Assembly (NCBI GenBank): GCA_004563195.1 | Contig: SFTJ01000051.1 | Coordinates: forward strand, 1 to 41,801 | Source: a bacterium | GTDB lineage: Bacteria; Bacteroidota; Bacteroidia; Bacteroidales; Muribaculaceae | Direction of reading: 5' to 3' | Length of the DNA stretch: 41,801 nt | Shown: positions 22,587 through 31,900 of the stretch, one piece after another | Position numbering within the stretch: the first letter of the stretch is position 1 | Layout of the letters: each line of letters opens with the position of its first letter | Program-made: the position numbers and the translations under genes | The notes under the pieces: model-generated | The model's database searches: none | Told to the model about the DNA's origin: nothing | What the model saw: the letters and a program-made list of their open reading frames with translations, nothing else

Positions 22587-23227
22587 AACAGCATCATCAA
22601 AAATTGCAACGGAGAGAGAATCAAGCTCGAAACTATGGTGCCGATGATGGCATAGGCAGCATAGTCGCTATAGCGTTGAGCCAGAGCAAGATTGCCGCTA
22701 TTGATGTTTTGCGAAGTGAGTGCGCTGAACACTATGGCAATCACGCCCACAGCATTGCAGCACAGTATGGTGAATAATATCGACCACGCCATGTAAGTGG
22801 ACGGAATCTTGTCGGCGGGTTGTGGTTGCTGATACGGTTGCTGATAATATTGAGGCTGAGGAGCATAGTAGTGAGGAATGTTAGGAACCGCAGGAGGGAT
22901 AGGCGGAACGCAGCTGCCCGTGCTTGGCGAAGCCGAAGCGGCAGCAGAAGACTTCTCGGACAAGTCGGACCCGTCAGACTGGTCAGACGAGTCAGACTGG
23001 TCAGACAATTCCGGCTCTGCCGGCTCTGCCGGTATTTCCGGCACGGCTGGGACTTTTGGGGCTGCTGCTACAATGTCGGCAAACTCCGGCAGCCGGTCGA
23101 TTCGTTCCCAGTTGCTCATTCCTTGATGCCACACATAAGTTACCGAAGGGTCGGTAACGATTTCGGCGAGCGCCTCACGCGATATAGGGCCGCTCTGAAC
23201 GCCATTGATATTTACCCAAATCTGCAT
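22583..23227 (-). CDS. GYF_2 (DUF4339) and CD225/dispanin membrane protein with Ser-Asp repeat linker
   Basis: 214 residues from ATG 23227. An earlier in-frame codon at 23266 lies upstream of the -7 box TAACTTTG (minus strand, 23245-23252), which rules it out. Residues 1-50 are a GYF_2 domain (WVNINGVQSGPISREALAE, then TYVWHQGMSNWERIDRLPEF), a likely peptide-binding module in the cytosol. The linker has a Pro-Ala-Glu tract (58-73), Ser-Asp repeats at 75-90 made by the 9-nt repeat described below, then a Tyr/Gln/Pro stretch. Residues about 143-212 are a CD225-like two-helix membrane domain (STYMAWSILFTILCCNAVGV, then a loop with ALAQRYSDYA). The combination is common in Bacteroidetes; the function is unknown. 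Coupled to the DUF2752 gene by a 4-nt overlap. Confidence 0.87.
   Translation of the reverse strand: MQIWVNINGVQSGPISREALAEIVTDPSVTYVWHQGMSNWERIDRLPEFADIVAAAPKVPAVPEIPAEPAEPELSDQSDSSDQSDGSDLSEKSSAAASASPSTGSCVPPIPPAVPNIPHYYAPQPQYYQQPYQQPQPADKIPSTYMAWSILFTILCCNAVGVIAIVFSALTSQNINSGNLALAQRYSDYAAYAIIGTIVSSLILSPLQFLMMLL
22955..23006. repeat. 9-nt repeat array (GTCNGAC type) inside a coding sequence, copy 3
   Basis: Six units at exact 9-nt spacing starting at 22955, 22964, 22973, 22982, 22991 and 23000. The first is CTCGGAC; the others are GTCGGAC or GTCAGAC. Read on the minus strand in frame, they encode Ser-Asp-x triplets. A second 9-nt repeat, CTCTGCCGG, follows directly and encodes Pro-Ala-Glu. 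Confidence 0.85.
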
Positions 23228-23273
23228 ATATAATTCGTTTTTAGCAAAGTTAGTAAAAATCAGCAAATTTTGC

Positions 23274-23281
23274 TAAATTTG
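23274..23281 (+). promoter_or_regulatory. -7 box of the thyA promoter in the divergent intergenic region
   Basis: TAAATTTG fits TAnnTTTG and lies 26 nt before the thyA start. No clear -33 TTTG at the right distance was found. A minus-strand TAACTTTG at 23245-23252 serves the divergent GYF/CD225 gene with a leader of only about 11 nt. Confidence 0.5.
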
Positions 23282-23307
23282 CACTAATTACTAACAAAAA
23301 ACAAGCG

Positions 23308-24102
23308 ATGAAACAATATCTCGATTTAGTAAAGCACGTGCTCGCCAACGGAGTGGAGAAGAGCGACCGCACAGGCACGGGCACCAAAAGCGTGTTTGGC
23401 TACCAAATGCGCTTCAACCTTGCCGACGGTTTTCCGTTGCTCACCACCAAGAAGGTGCACTTGAAGTCGATAATATATGAGTTGCTCTGGTTCTTGAAGG
23501 GCGACACCAATGTGCACTATCTGCAAGAAAACGGCGTGCGCATATGGAACGAATGGGCCGACGAAAACGGCGATTTGGGCCATATCTATGGCTATCAATG
23601 GCGTTCGTGGCCCGATTACGAAGGCGGACATATCGACCAAATAGCCCAAGCCATCGACCAAATAAAGAACACCCCCGACAGCCGTCGCATCATAGTGAGC
23701 GCATGGAATGTGGCTGAGGTGCCACACATGGCTTTGCCGCCGTGCCACTCGTTTTTCCAGTTTTATGTGGCTGATGGCAAACTCAGTCTGCAGCTCTATC
23801 AGCGCAGCGGCGACATTTTCCTCGGCGTGCCGTTCAACATCGCTTCGTATGCCTTGTTGCTCATGATGGTGGCACAGGTCACCGGATTGGAGCCCGGTGA
23901 ATACATCCACACCCTCGGCGATGCTCACATCTACACCAATCACTTCGACCAAGTGCATGAGCAACTCACCCGCACCCCGCGCCAGCTGCCCAAGATGGTG
24001 ATTAATCCCGATGTGAAGAGCATTTTCGACTTCAAATACGAAGATTTCCACCTCGAGGGCTATGATCCATATCCCGCCATCAAGGGCGTGGTGGCTGTGT
24101 GA
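23308..24102 (+). CDS. thyA: Thymidylate synthase
   Basis: 264 residues, exactly the length of the E. coli enzyme. It methylates dUMP to dTMP using methylene-tetrahydrofolate, which becomes dihydrofolate. Key residues are in place: Arg21 in SDRTGTGT, the WFLKGDTN segment, Cys146 in LPPCHSFFQFYV as the nucleophile, QRSGDIFLGVPFN for dUMP binding, and the C-terminal IKGVVAV that closes over the active site. The folA gene follows 68 nt downstream and reduces the dihydrofolate made here, a common pairing. Confidence 0.97.
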   Translation: MKQYLDLVKHVLANGVEKSDRTGTGTKSVFGYQMRFNLADGFPLLTTKKVHLKSIIYELLWFLKGDTNVHYLQENGVRIWNEWADENGDLGHIYGYQWRSWPDYEGGHIDQIAQAIDQIKNTPDSRRIIVSAWNVAEVPHMALPPCHSFFQFYVADGKLSLQLYQRSGDIFLGVPFNIASYALLLMMVAQVTGLEPGEYIHTLGDAHIYTNHFDQVHEQLTRTPRQLPKMVINPDVKSIFDFKYEDFHLEGYDPYPAIKGVVAV

Positions 24103-24170
24103 TGCCGCAGCGATAATAATATTCTCAAAACATCATTTTTATTTGCACCGACACAAAATCATTAACAGAT

Positions 24171-24665
24171 ATGTCACTTTCAGCAATAGTGGTGATAGCC
24201 GACGACAGAGCGATAGGCAAGGATAACGGACTCTTGTGCCACCTGCCCGCCGACTTGAAGCATTTCAAGACCATAACCATGGGGCATACCATCATCATGG
24301 GTCGCCGCACATTCGAGTCGCTGCCCAAGGGCGCTCTGCCCGGGCGCGAAAACATAGTGGTGAGCCGACAGCCTGATTATCATGCCGAGGGAGCCAAGGT
24401 GTGCGCGAGCATAGAGCAAGCCATAGCCGAGGCATCGATGCCCGGCGAATGTTTTATTATAGGTGGAGCACAACTCTATGCTTCGACCATCGATATGGTC
24501 GACCGCCTCTATCTCACCGCTATACATGCCCGATTTGAGGGTGCCGATGCGTTTTTTCCCGCCATCGACCCCGATAGCTGGCGCGAAGTGGAGCGTGAAG
24601 ACCACCAAGCCGATGAGAAAAATCGCTACAACTATAGTTTTATAACTCTCGAACGCCGAAAGTAG
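24171..24665 (+). CDS. folA: Dihydrofolate reductase
   Basis: 164 residues, usual length. It reduces dihydrofolate to tetrahydrofolate with NADPH. The N-terminus has SAIVVIADDRAIGKDNG, then LLCHLPADLKHFK with the substrate Asp at 28. The Trp of the common LPW motif is Cys23 here; I recall the same in other Bacteroidales. MGRRTFESLPKG and the GG-containing strand CFIIGGAQLY (NADPH binding) are clear. It follows thyA by 68 nt and is probably co-transcribed with it. Confidence 0.95.
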   Translation: MSLSAIVVIADDRAIGKDNGLLCHLPADLKHFKTITMGHTIIMGRRTFESLPKGALPGRENIVVSRQPDYHAEGAKVCASIEQAIAEASMPGECFIIGGAQLYASTIDMVDRLYLTAIHARFEGADAFFPAIDPDSWREVEREDHQADEKNRYNYSFITLERRK

Positions 24666-24925
24666 TCTTTTATAGACCACGCATTGTGAAAGTCGCGAGG
24701 AAAGCACATTTCGAGGGGGATACAAAAAAAGAAGTGAGTTGTGGCCAAATCGGCTGTCACAGCCCTTTAACGATACCACGCACTCACTTGGATTTAGAGA
24801 GATATTGAAACTTAACAGAATTGCAATAAGATTTATAAGCTATTCTGTAGGTAATAACAAAATGAAGCATTGATTTGTTCGGCAAAAATCGAATTTTTTT
24901 TGCAGAGAGCAAGTTTTTTTAGAAA
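24666..24925. other. Intergenic region with a two-stem structure
   Basis: No gene. Positions 24732-24789 hold an outer stem (AAGTGAGT...ACTCACTT) enclosing a GGCTG-TCA-CAGCC hairpin. On the minus strand the outer stem is followed at once by CTTTTTTTG, the form of an intrinsic terminator, although no minus-strand gene lies nearby. On the plus strand no T-run follows. The rest is AT-rich leader of the next gene. Confidence 0.5.
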
Positions 24926-25126
24926 ATGTCGAAAAAAAAGCAATCAGCAAAGCCACAACCCGAAGCACCGTCGCTCAAACTCAAGACGGCGCGCACGCTC
25001 AAGTGGAACACCGTGGACAAACTATCGCAGCAAGTGCTATATGCCGTGACCGGCATAGTGCTTGCCAATATGTGGGTTCTCCAATGCGCTCGTTCAGCGC
25101 AAAGACCCTACTGCCACCGACTATAG
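24926..25126 (+). pseudogene. Polysaccharide flippase, N-terminal fragment (broken gene)
   Basis: 66 codons. Residues 1-49 (LKLKTARTLKWNTVDKLSQQ, then VLYAVTGIVLANM) match the start of Wzx-like polysaccharide/O-antigen exporters of Bacteroidetes. After Met49 (about position 25072) the frame leaves the family and stops at 25126. The family continues there with about 25 residues leading to a GFSNAL motif; these residues are absent. The GFSNALVQRK motif appears at once in another frame. The gene has thus lost about 75 bp plus a frame-changing base count. See the next entry for the rest. Confidence 0.75.
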
Positions 25127-26366
25127 CACTGTGTTTTGGTTCAACTTGGGCGTGAGTGTGGCCATTTACATGGTTTTGTGGTTTGCCGCACCGCTCATCG
25201 ACAGCATTTTCCATGCCGATGGTCGCTTGGTGCCCATGAGCCGCGTGATGTTCCTCACATTCATAGTAAATGCCACCGCGCTGGTGCAGACCAACAGGCT
25301 CATCAAGCAGATGAATGTGAAAATGGTGGCTGTGAGCAATGTGATAGGGCTCGTGGTGAGCGGCGCTTTAGGTATATGGCTTGCCCTCGATGGCTATGGC
25401 GCATGGGCGATAGTGTGGCAGTCGCTATCGCTTGCCGCTGTGAAGAGCATAGTGTTGTGGATAACCACCGGATGGCGCCCGTTGTGGGAATTCAGTATGG
25501 CATCGCTGCGCTCGATTTTCAAGGTTGGCGCCGGCGTGATGACCGGCAATCTGCTCAACGTAACCTTTCAGAACATCTATTCATTTATAATAGGAGCATT
25601 CTACAACCTCGCCCAACTCGGGTGCTACACCCAAGCCGACAAATGGAGCAAAATGGGCGTGGCATCGCTCTCCTCGATACTCAACACCACCTTTCTGCCC
25701 GTGCTCAGCGGTGTGCAGGACGACCGCGAGCGCTTCTATCGCATGATGTCGAAAATCAATCGCCTCTCGGCGTATATGGTGCTGCCATGCATGGGGTTGC
25801 TTTTTGCCACCGCGCCCGCCATATTTCATGTGCTCTTTCAGGACAAATGGGATGCGGCGATAGTGCTCTTTCAGTTGCTCGCCGTGCGCGGTGTGTTTAC
25901 CATAATGTCGTCGGTCTACTCCACCTACATCCTTGCCATAGGCAATGCCAAGCAGCTGGTGCACAGCGAGGTGGTGAAATGTGTGGTGATAGCCATAGCC
26001 ATAGCGGTGACCGTGCCTTATGGCATAAAGTGGCTGGTGGTGGGCCAACTTGTGGCAGGCGTGGTGTGCTACGTCTACAATGCCGTGCTGGTGTATAAGG
26101 TCACCGGTTACCATTGGGCTCTGCTCATCAATGAGATAATGCTCTTTGCTCTGGTGACGGTGCTTGCACTGTTCCCGGCGTCGGCGTTAGGACTGTGGAT
26201 AGAGAGCGATTATCTGCTGCTTCCGGCGCAAATAGTGGTGGGCGGCGGCATATATCTGGCACTCAATGCACTGCTGCGCAGCGCCATACAGCGCGAGGTG
26301 CTCGGTTATGCCTTTGGTCGGTTTATAGGTGGCAAGCAAGACAAAAGCGGCAAGCGAGGCAGATAA
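25062..26366 (+). CDS. Polysaccharide flippase (Wzx-like), C-terminal part of a broken gene
   Basis: 434 codons open; the first family residues are GFSNALVQRKDPTATDYST, followed by VFWFNLGVSVAIYMVLWFAA. About eleven membrane helices are visible, as expected for an exporter of lipid-linked glycans of the MOP superfamily. The only starts near the beginning are a TTG at 25062 and internal ATGs; no credible start signal exists, because the true start is in the fragment at 24926. As it stands the protein would lack its first helix and part of the second. The basic tail (GGKQDKSGKRGR) is normal for the cytosolic end. No other cell-surface glycan genes are next to it. Confidence 0.75.
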   Translation: MPICGFSNALVQRKDPTATDYSTVFWFNLGVSVAIYMVLWFAAPLIDSIFHADGRLVPMSRVMFLTFIVNATALVQTNRLIKQMNVKMVAVSNVIGLVVSGALGIWLALDGYGAWAIVWQSLSLAAVKSIVLWITTGWRPLWEFSMASLRSIFKVGAGVMTGNLLNVTFQNIYSFIIGAFYNLAQLGCYTQADKWSKMGVASLSSILNTTFLPVLSGVQDDRERFYRMMSKINRLSAYMVLPCMGLLFATAPAIFHVLFQDKWDAAIVLFQLLAVRGVFTIMSSVYSTYILAIGNAKQLVHSEVVKCVVIAIAIAVTVPYGIKWLVVGQLVAGVVCYVYNAVLVYKVTGYHWALLINEIMLFALVTVLALFPASALGLWIESDYLLLPAQIVVGGGIYLALNALLRSAIQREVLGYAFGRFIGGKQDKSGKRGR

Positions 26367-26536
26367 AAAATGCTGCTATTCTGCCGAAAAGTCGAGATAA
26401 CTTGCTATATTTGTAATCATAATAACCAAAAAGCTAACTAAGCAAGACGCTCGCGGCAACGGCTTATGCCGCCGGCGAAACTACAGAGAATAACAAAACA
26501 ACATAGTAATAAAACCCATAAATACCATTTTTAACG

Positions 26537-27637
26537 ATGTACGAAAACGACAAACGAATAGTTATGGTTCTCGATGCCGGTGGCACAAACTTTGTGTTCT
26601 CGGCTATACAAGGTTTGGAGCAGATAGTCGACCCGATAAGCATTCCTGCCGTGTCGGACAACATAGAAGGCTGCTTGCTAACCCTGGTAGAGGGCTTTGA
26701 ACAAGTGAAAAAACTCCTTCCCGAGCCTCCGGTGGCTATCAGTTTTGCATTCCCCGGTCCTGCCGACTATAAGAACGGCATCATAGGCGACCTTCCCAAC
26801 TTCTCGGCATTCCGCGGTGGTGTGGCTCTCGGCCCGTATTTGCAGCGCCACTTCGATATACCGGTGTATATCAACAACGACGGCGACCTGTTTGCCTATG
26901 GCGAAGCCCTTGCCGGTGCATTGCCCGAAATCAATGCTGCCATCAAGGCTGCAGGCGGCACCAAGCAGTATAAAAATCTGCTCGGCGTGACCTTCGGCAC
27001 CGGATTTGGAGGCGGTGTGGTTATCGACGGCAAGTTGCTCTCGGGCGACAACGGTTGCGGCGGCGATGTGTGGTGCTTCCGTCACAAAGATGCTCCACAA
27101 TGCATCTGCGAGGAGGCTGTGGGTGTGCGTGGCATTAAGCGCATGTATGCCGAATATTCGGGACTCAGCAGCGACGACCTCACACCCAAGGACATCTGCG
27201 AGATAGCCGACGGCACTCGCGAGGGCGACCAGGAAGCTGCCAAAGCCACATTTGCCAAACTTGGTGAGGTGGCAGCCAACACTATGGCACAGGCTGTGAC
27301 CATTGCCGATGCCATCATGGTGATGGGCGGCGGTTTAACCGGTGCTGCTCGCCACTTTGTGCCGGCTATGATTAAGGAGTTTAACGGCACCATAGGTCGA
27401 TTCTCGGGCGAGACATTCCCGCGTATGCAAATCAAGGTCTACGACATGACCGATATGAACAATATCGATGAGTTTGTGAAGGATGCGTCGGTTGCCATCA
27501 AGGTGCCGGTGTATGGCGATGAGGTAATCTACGATAAAGAGAAGCGCACAGCACTCATGATATCGAAACTCGGTGCCAGCCGAGCCATCAGCCTCGGTGC
27601 TTACACCTATGCTCTTGCTCAAATCGATGCTAAATAA
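26537..27637 (+). CDS. ROK-family protein (sugar kinase type)
   Basis: 366 residues, about 45 longer than the ROK kinase at 5575. The phosphate loop DAGGTN (13-18), GPADYKNG, the catalytic Asp115 in INNDGD, and TFGTGFGGGVVIDG (152-165) are intact, so ATP-dependent phosphorylation of a sugar is likely. The usual Glu-x-Gly-His motif is replaced by GCGGDVWCF (173-181), and the zinc site by APQCICEEAVG (186-196), which keeps two Cys. The C-terminal part includes MGGGLTGAARHFVP, the ROK hinge region, and an extra segment at about 300-340. The substrate is unknown. A -7 box TATATTTG is at 26406-26413. It stands alone and converges on pnuC. Confidence 0.87.
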   Translation: MYENDKRIVMVLDAGGTNFVFSAIQGLEQIVDPISIPAVSDNIEGCLLTLVEGFEQVKKLLPEPPVAISFAFPGPADYKNGIIGDLPNFSAFRGGVALGPYLQRHFDIPVYINNDGDLFAYGEALAGALPEINAAIKAAGGTKQYKNLLGVTFGTGFGGGVVIDGKLLSGDNGCGGDVWCFRHKDAPQCICEEAVGVRGIKRMYAEYSGLSSDDLTPKDICEIADGTREGDQEAAKATFAKLGEVAANTMAQAVTIADAIMVMGGGLTGAARHFVPAMIKEFNGTIGRFSGETFPRMQIKVYDMTDMNNIDEFVKDASVAIKVPVYGDEVIYDKEKRTALMISKLGASRAISLGAYTYALAQIDAK

Positions 27638-27700
27638 TGTAGTTTGCAGATCTTTTTGAACACTAAACAAGCTTCTGCTATTACAAAACAATGAAATAAT

Positions 27701-27724
27701 GAGCGCGACCCTCGGGCCGCGCTC
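27701..27724. terminator. Hairpin between converging ROK and pnuC genes
   Basis: GAGCGCG and CGCGCTC form a 7-bp GC-rich stem with a further CCC/GGG pairing inside. T-runs are poor on both sides, so it is a probable two-way terminator of moderate strength. Confidence 0.55.
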
Positions 27725-27766
27725 AAATGTTATAATATACAATATCGTTATGCTTCTCGCTATGCA

Positions 27767-28537
27767 TTAGTTTTTCGACAAGCGGTGCCACATCCATATA
27801 CCGTAGATACAGTTGATGGTGTAGATGCTATATTTGCTCACTATCATAAATGAGAATGCCGAGTCGCTCATAATCCATATCGATATTGAAAGGAAATTGA
27901 TAACCAGCCACAAATACCACTGCTCCACATAGGCTTTGGCTGAAATCCAGGTGGTGACGATGGCGAGCACTGTGGATGCGGCATCGAACCATAGCTGATA
28001 TTCGTTGGCATACTCGGGCTGAACGTGGAAGTTCATGCTGTGGAAAAAGTCGGTGAGATGCGGTCCGGCAAACTTGAGGAACAGGCCGAACGCCAAGGTC
28101 ATGGCCGCCGTAAGTATCAGATACACAAATCTTACGCCCCAGCTCATGTAGCGCGTAACTATCTGTGTGGAGCCATCGTTACGCTCACGCTTCGACCACA
28201 AGTGCCAGCCTATGAACTGCATGGGCAGCGTGTAGAGCAATCGCTGCAATGCGTCGCCATAGATGTGACCGGCAAAGCAGATGTAGGTGTAGATGATACC
28301 CTCGAAAATGCCGAAAATCCAGTTCGCCATCGAGCCCTTGGCACCGAGCACCACGCAGAACACGCCGAGGATAGCCGAAAGGGCGGCAAGGAAATTATTA
28401 AACTCAAATTCGCCCTTTAGCACAAACGACACTATTGACAGAATCATAATGGCGGCTAAAAGGCTGATTTCGAAAGCATTGAGCGAGCTCAGACTGCGCT
28501 GAAGCATCGCCACATAGCGGTTTTCGCTTAGTTTCAT
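27767..28537 (-). CDS. pnuC: Nicotinamide riboside/mononucleotide transporter, PnuC family
   Basis: 256 residues from ATG 28537. A longer frame begins at 28714, but the promoter at 28574-28604 lies between the two and the extra residues are unlike the family. About seven membrane helices are seen. PnuC features include GVFCVVLGAKGSMANWIFGI, IYTYICFAGHIYGDALQRLL, MQFIGWHLWSK and WYLWLVINFLSISIW, with the W-x2-N-x4-S type motif near the substrate path. It imports a ribosylated vitamin by facilitated diffusion. No kinase gene such as nadR is adjacent and no thiamine riboswitch precedes it, so nicotinamide riboside is the default guess; other vitamins are possible. Confidence 0.85.
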   Translation of the reverse strand: MKLSENRYVAMLQRSLSSLNAFEISLLAAIMILSIVSFVLKGEFEFNNFLAALSAILGVFCVVLGAKGSMANWIFGIFEGIIYTYICFAGHIYGDALQRLLYTLPMQFIGWHLWSKRERNDGSTQIVTRYMSWGVRFVYLILTAAMTLAFGLFLKFAGPHLTDFFHSMNFHVQPEYANEYQLWFDAASTVLAIVTTWISAKAYVEQWYLWLVINFLSISIWIMSDSAFSFMIVSKYSIYTINCIYGIWMWHRLSKN

Positions 28538-28573
28538 GTTGTTAATTGCCTTTAATATATGTGATTTTGAGTG

Positions 28574-28604
28574 CAAAGTTAATGTAAAATGGGGTAAAGT
28601 CAAA
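28574..28604 (-). promoter_or_regulatory. Promoter of pnuC
   Basis: On the minus strand TTTG (28601-28604), 19 nt, then TAACTTTG (28574-28581), a full match to the Bacteroidetes consensus. It fixes the start at 28537 with a leader of about 30 nt. Confidence 0.72.
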
Positions 28605-28775
28605 ATTAATGCTATTATGTGATGGTGTGAATACAATAATGTAAAAGCAAAAGCTTTGAAACAGTGACTTGAGAGGGCAAATAATCGAATTGGAATATAT
28701 TGCGACTTTGACAATAAGTAATTGTTGTGAGTACATTAAGCAATAAATAAAAGAATAATTTTTTGGTAAAAATAT

Positions 28776-28806
28776 TTTGTACTATTGTGAACAATTCTTA
28801 AATTTG
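28776..28806 (+). promoter_or_regulatory. Promoter of susC-susD
   Basis: TTTG (28776-28779), 19 nt, then TAAATTTG (28799-28806), a perfect consensus. A second TAAATTTG at 28831-28838 lacks a -33 box. The leader is about 145 nt and includes a GACGCCA/TGGTGTC hairpin (28847-28872) and tandem CTAAG units near 28895-28915. Confidence 0.75.
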
Positions 28807-28958
28807 CAACGAGCTCAGGCAAAAAAAGTATAAATTTGTTGCAAGTGACGCCAAAAAATATGAATTGGTGTCGCGATATTTGGGCTTAAAACTAAACTAA
28901 GCTAAGCTAAGAAGATATTTTAACGACTAACTATTTTTTATAACTTAAGTAAAATTCT

Positions 28959-31900
28959 ATGGTTAAACATTTCAAACTATTTTCAGTGTTGCTTGCAATG
29001 GCTGTCAGCATGCCGGTCGTAGCAAATGCAGCAGAGACATCAGCTCCTGCACCTCAGACAGCTGATCAAAATGGTGTTTTATCTGGAGTTGTTAGAGATG
29101 CTGAAGATGTAATCATCGGCGCCTCTATCTTGGTAAAAGGCACTCAGAAGGGTACATCTACCGACTTCGACGGTGCATTTACACTTTCAGGTGTAACACC
29201 CGGTTCCACAATTCAAGTTTCTTACGTTGGCTATAAGTCGCAGGAAATCGTATGGAACGGTGGCAAACTCGACATCGTGCTCGTTCCCGGTGACAACATA
29301 CTCGAGGAAGTTGTTGTAACAGCACTCGGTATGAAGCGCTCTACCAAGGCCCTTGGTTATGCAATGACCGAGTTGAAGGGCGAAGACTTGAATGCTAACC
29401 TTATCAACCCTGTACAAGCCCTTCAAGGTAAGGTTGCCGGTGTTGATATCAGCAGTTCGGACGGTGGTATGTTCGGTGCTTCGAAGATCCTTATTCGTGG
29501 TGCTTCTACACTTGGTAAGAACAACCAACCTATCTATGTAGTAGACGGTGTAATCCTTGACAACGGCGTTGTATCAAACGATGCTGACTGGGCAAGCGGT
29601 AATGCCAACTACGGTAACGAACTTAAGAACCTTAACCCTGACGACTTCGCTACAGTATCAGTACTTAAGGGTGCTGCCGCAACTGCACTTTACGGTTCGC
29701 GCGGTCTTAACGGTGCTGTGGTTATCACCACCAAGAGCGGTAAGGGCGCTAAGGGTTTGGGCGTTAGCTTCACTCAAACATTCGGTTTCGACCGTGTAAC
29801 CGGTCAACCTGACTTCCAGAACGAATATGCTGAAGGTACTCTTACCGGTTACTACAGCGGTAAGAACCCATACGACGTTAACGAAATCTATTGGAAGAAC
29901 GACGCAGGCGTTGCTTCTTATAAGGTATTGGGCCAATATCAAGACAATGGTATGTCGTTCGGTCCTTCGTTCGAATATTTGCGTCAAAACTTTGGCCAAA
30001 TCGAATGGTGGGATGGTTCACTCATCACTCCTAAAGCTCGCAAGAACAACTTCAAGGAAGCTTATGACACCGGTTTCAGCTCTAACACCAACGTAGCTAT
30101 CAGCGGTGGTAACGATAAGACTACATTCTACACTTCTTTGTCGTATAAGTATGCTGATGGTACTATGCCAAACAACAGCTTCGACCGTTTCTCTATTTTG
30201 GCTAAGGCTTCTCACAAGATTAGCAAGGACGTAGAACTCGAAGCAAGCATGACATTCGCTAAGTCAATGCCAAAGAACGCTCAGATCAACGTGGGTGAAA
30301 ACTTTGCACTTGGTGCATGGGACCGTACTTACGACTCAGCTTATTTCCGCGACAAGTATAAAGGCTCGCACGGCGGTCTTGCAAGTACTACTTACGGCGA
30401 CGAATATGCTTATATCCCCGGCATCGGCACATGGTGGAGCATCTGGGAAAACGAATACTACCAGAAGGAAACTGTAGTTCGTCCCGACTTGAAGGTTACT
30501 GCACAACTTCTTCCTTGGTTGAAGTGGGTGACTGAAGGTAGCTACAACTACTACTATGTACGTTCAGAATCGAAGCAACCGGGTAGCGGCTACCAGAACA
30601 AAGGTGGTTACTATAGCATCGGTTTCTCTCAAAAGGAACAAATCAATGCCAACACCAACTTTATGTTCGATTCTCAATTGAACGAAGATTGGCACATCAA
30701 CGGTTTCTTGCGTTACGAATTGTATCATGACTACTCGATGGGTCTTTCGGCTAATACCGATGGCGAGTTCATAATTCCTAACCAATTCTTCTTGGGTAAT
30801 GGTAAGAACGGTTACAAGGCAGGTCAAAGCATTGGTGGTACCAAGACCATCCAATCAATCGCTGCTCAATTCGGCTTCAGCTGGCGCGACCAAGTATACG
30901 TTGACGTAACAGGCCGTAACGACTGGTCTTCATCGCTCGTTTATGCCGATGGTCACGGTACTTACTCTTACTTCTATCCATCAATCAACGCATCTTGGTT
31001 GATTCACGAAACATTCCGCGGCAAGTTGCCATCTTGGATTTCGTTTGCTAAGCTCCGTGGTTCTGTAGCACAAGTAGGTAACGACTGCGCGGCTTACTAC
31101 ATCAACTCGGCTTACTCGTTGAATTCATACAACCTTGGCAGCACAAGCTACTACTCACTCTCATTGCCGGGTACTACTTACTCGCAAGATTTGAAGCCTG
31201 AACGCAAGACTTCTTGGGAAATCGGTCTCGACTGGCGTTTCATCAACAACCGCATCGGTCTCGACTTCACTTACTATAAGGAAAATACCAAGAACCAGAT
31301 TATGACCGTTTCTATACCTTCAGTATCGGGTTACAGCAGCGCACTTATCAACGCCGGTAACATCCAAAACCAAGGTGTGGAAATCGCTTTGAACACTACT
31401 CCTGTTGAAACTAAGGACTTGACTTGGGATTTGAACTTCACTTACACCAAGAACAACTCTAAGATTCTGGAACTTTCTGACCTCGTAGCAAACTACATCA
31501 CATTGAACGGTTATACCGACTACGGTAACTTCCGTGTAGGTTCGGTTGCCAAGGTAGGTGGCTCTTACGGTTTGCTTATGTCGGATTCGGCTCCTAAGAA
31601 GGATTACACTTACGACGAAAACGGTAACATCACCGGTGGTTCAGGTCTTCCTGTTCTCAACTGGTCAGACGGTCGTCGCTTTGCTTACACTGCTCGCTCA
31701 GGTAAGGTAGAAGAAGTAGGTAACTCAATGCCTGACTTCTTGGGTTCTATCAATACTTCACTCCGCTGGAAGAACTTCACATTGAGCGCAAGCTTCGATA
31801 TGCGCTTCGGTGGTAAGGTTGCTTCTTATGGTTCGCACTACGGTACTGCTTACGGTTACTTGAAGACCTCTTTGGCTGGTCGTGACGCTGCTAATGGTGG

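Noticed and set aside
28538..28740. Thiamine riboswitch upstream of pnuC
   Set aside because: The promoter at 28574-28604 leaves a leader of about 30 nt, too short, and no conserved TPP motif was seen.
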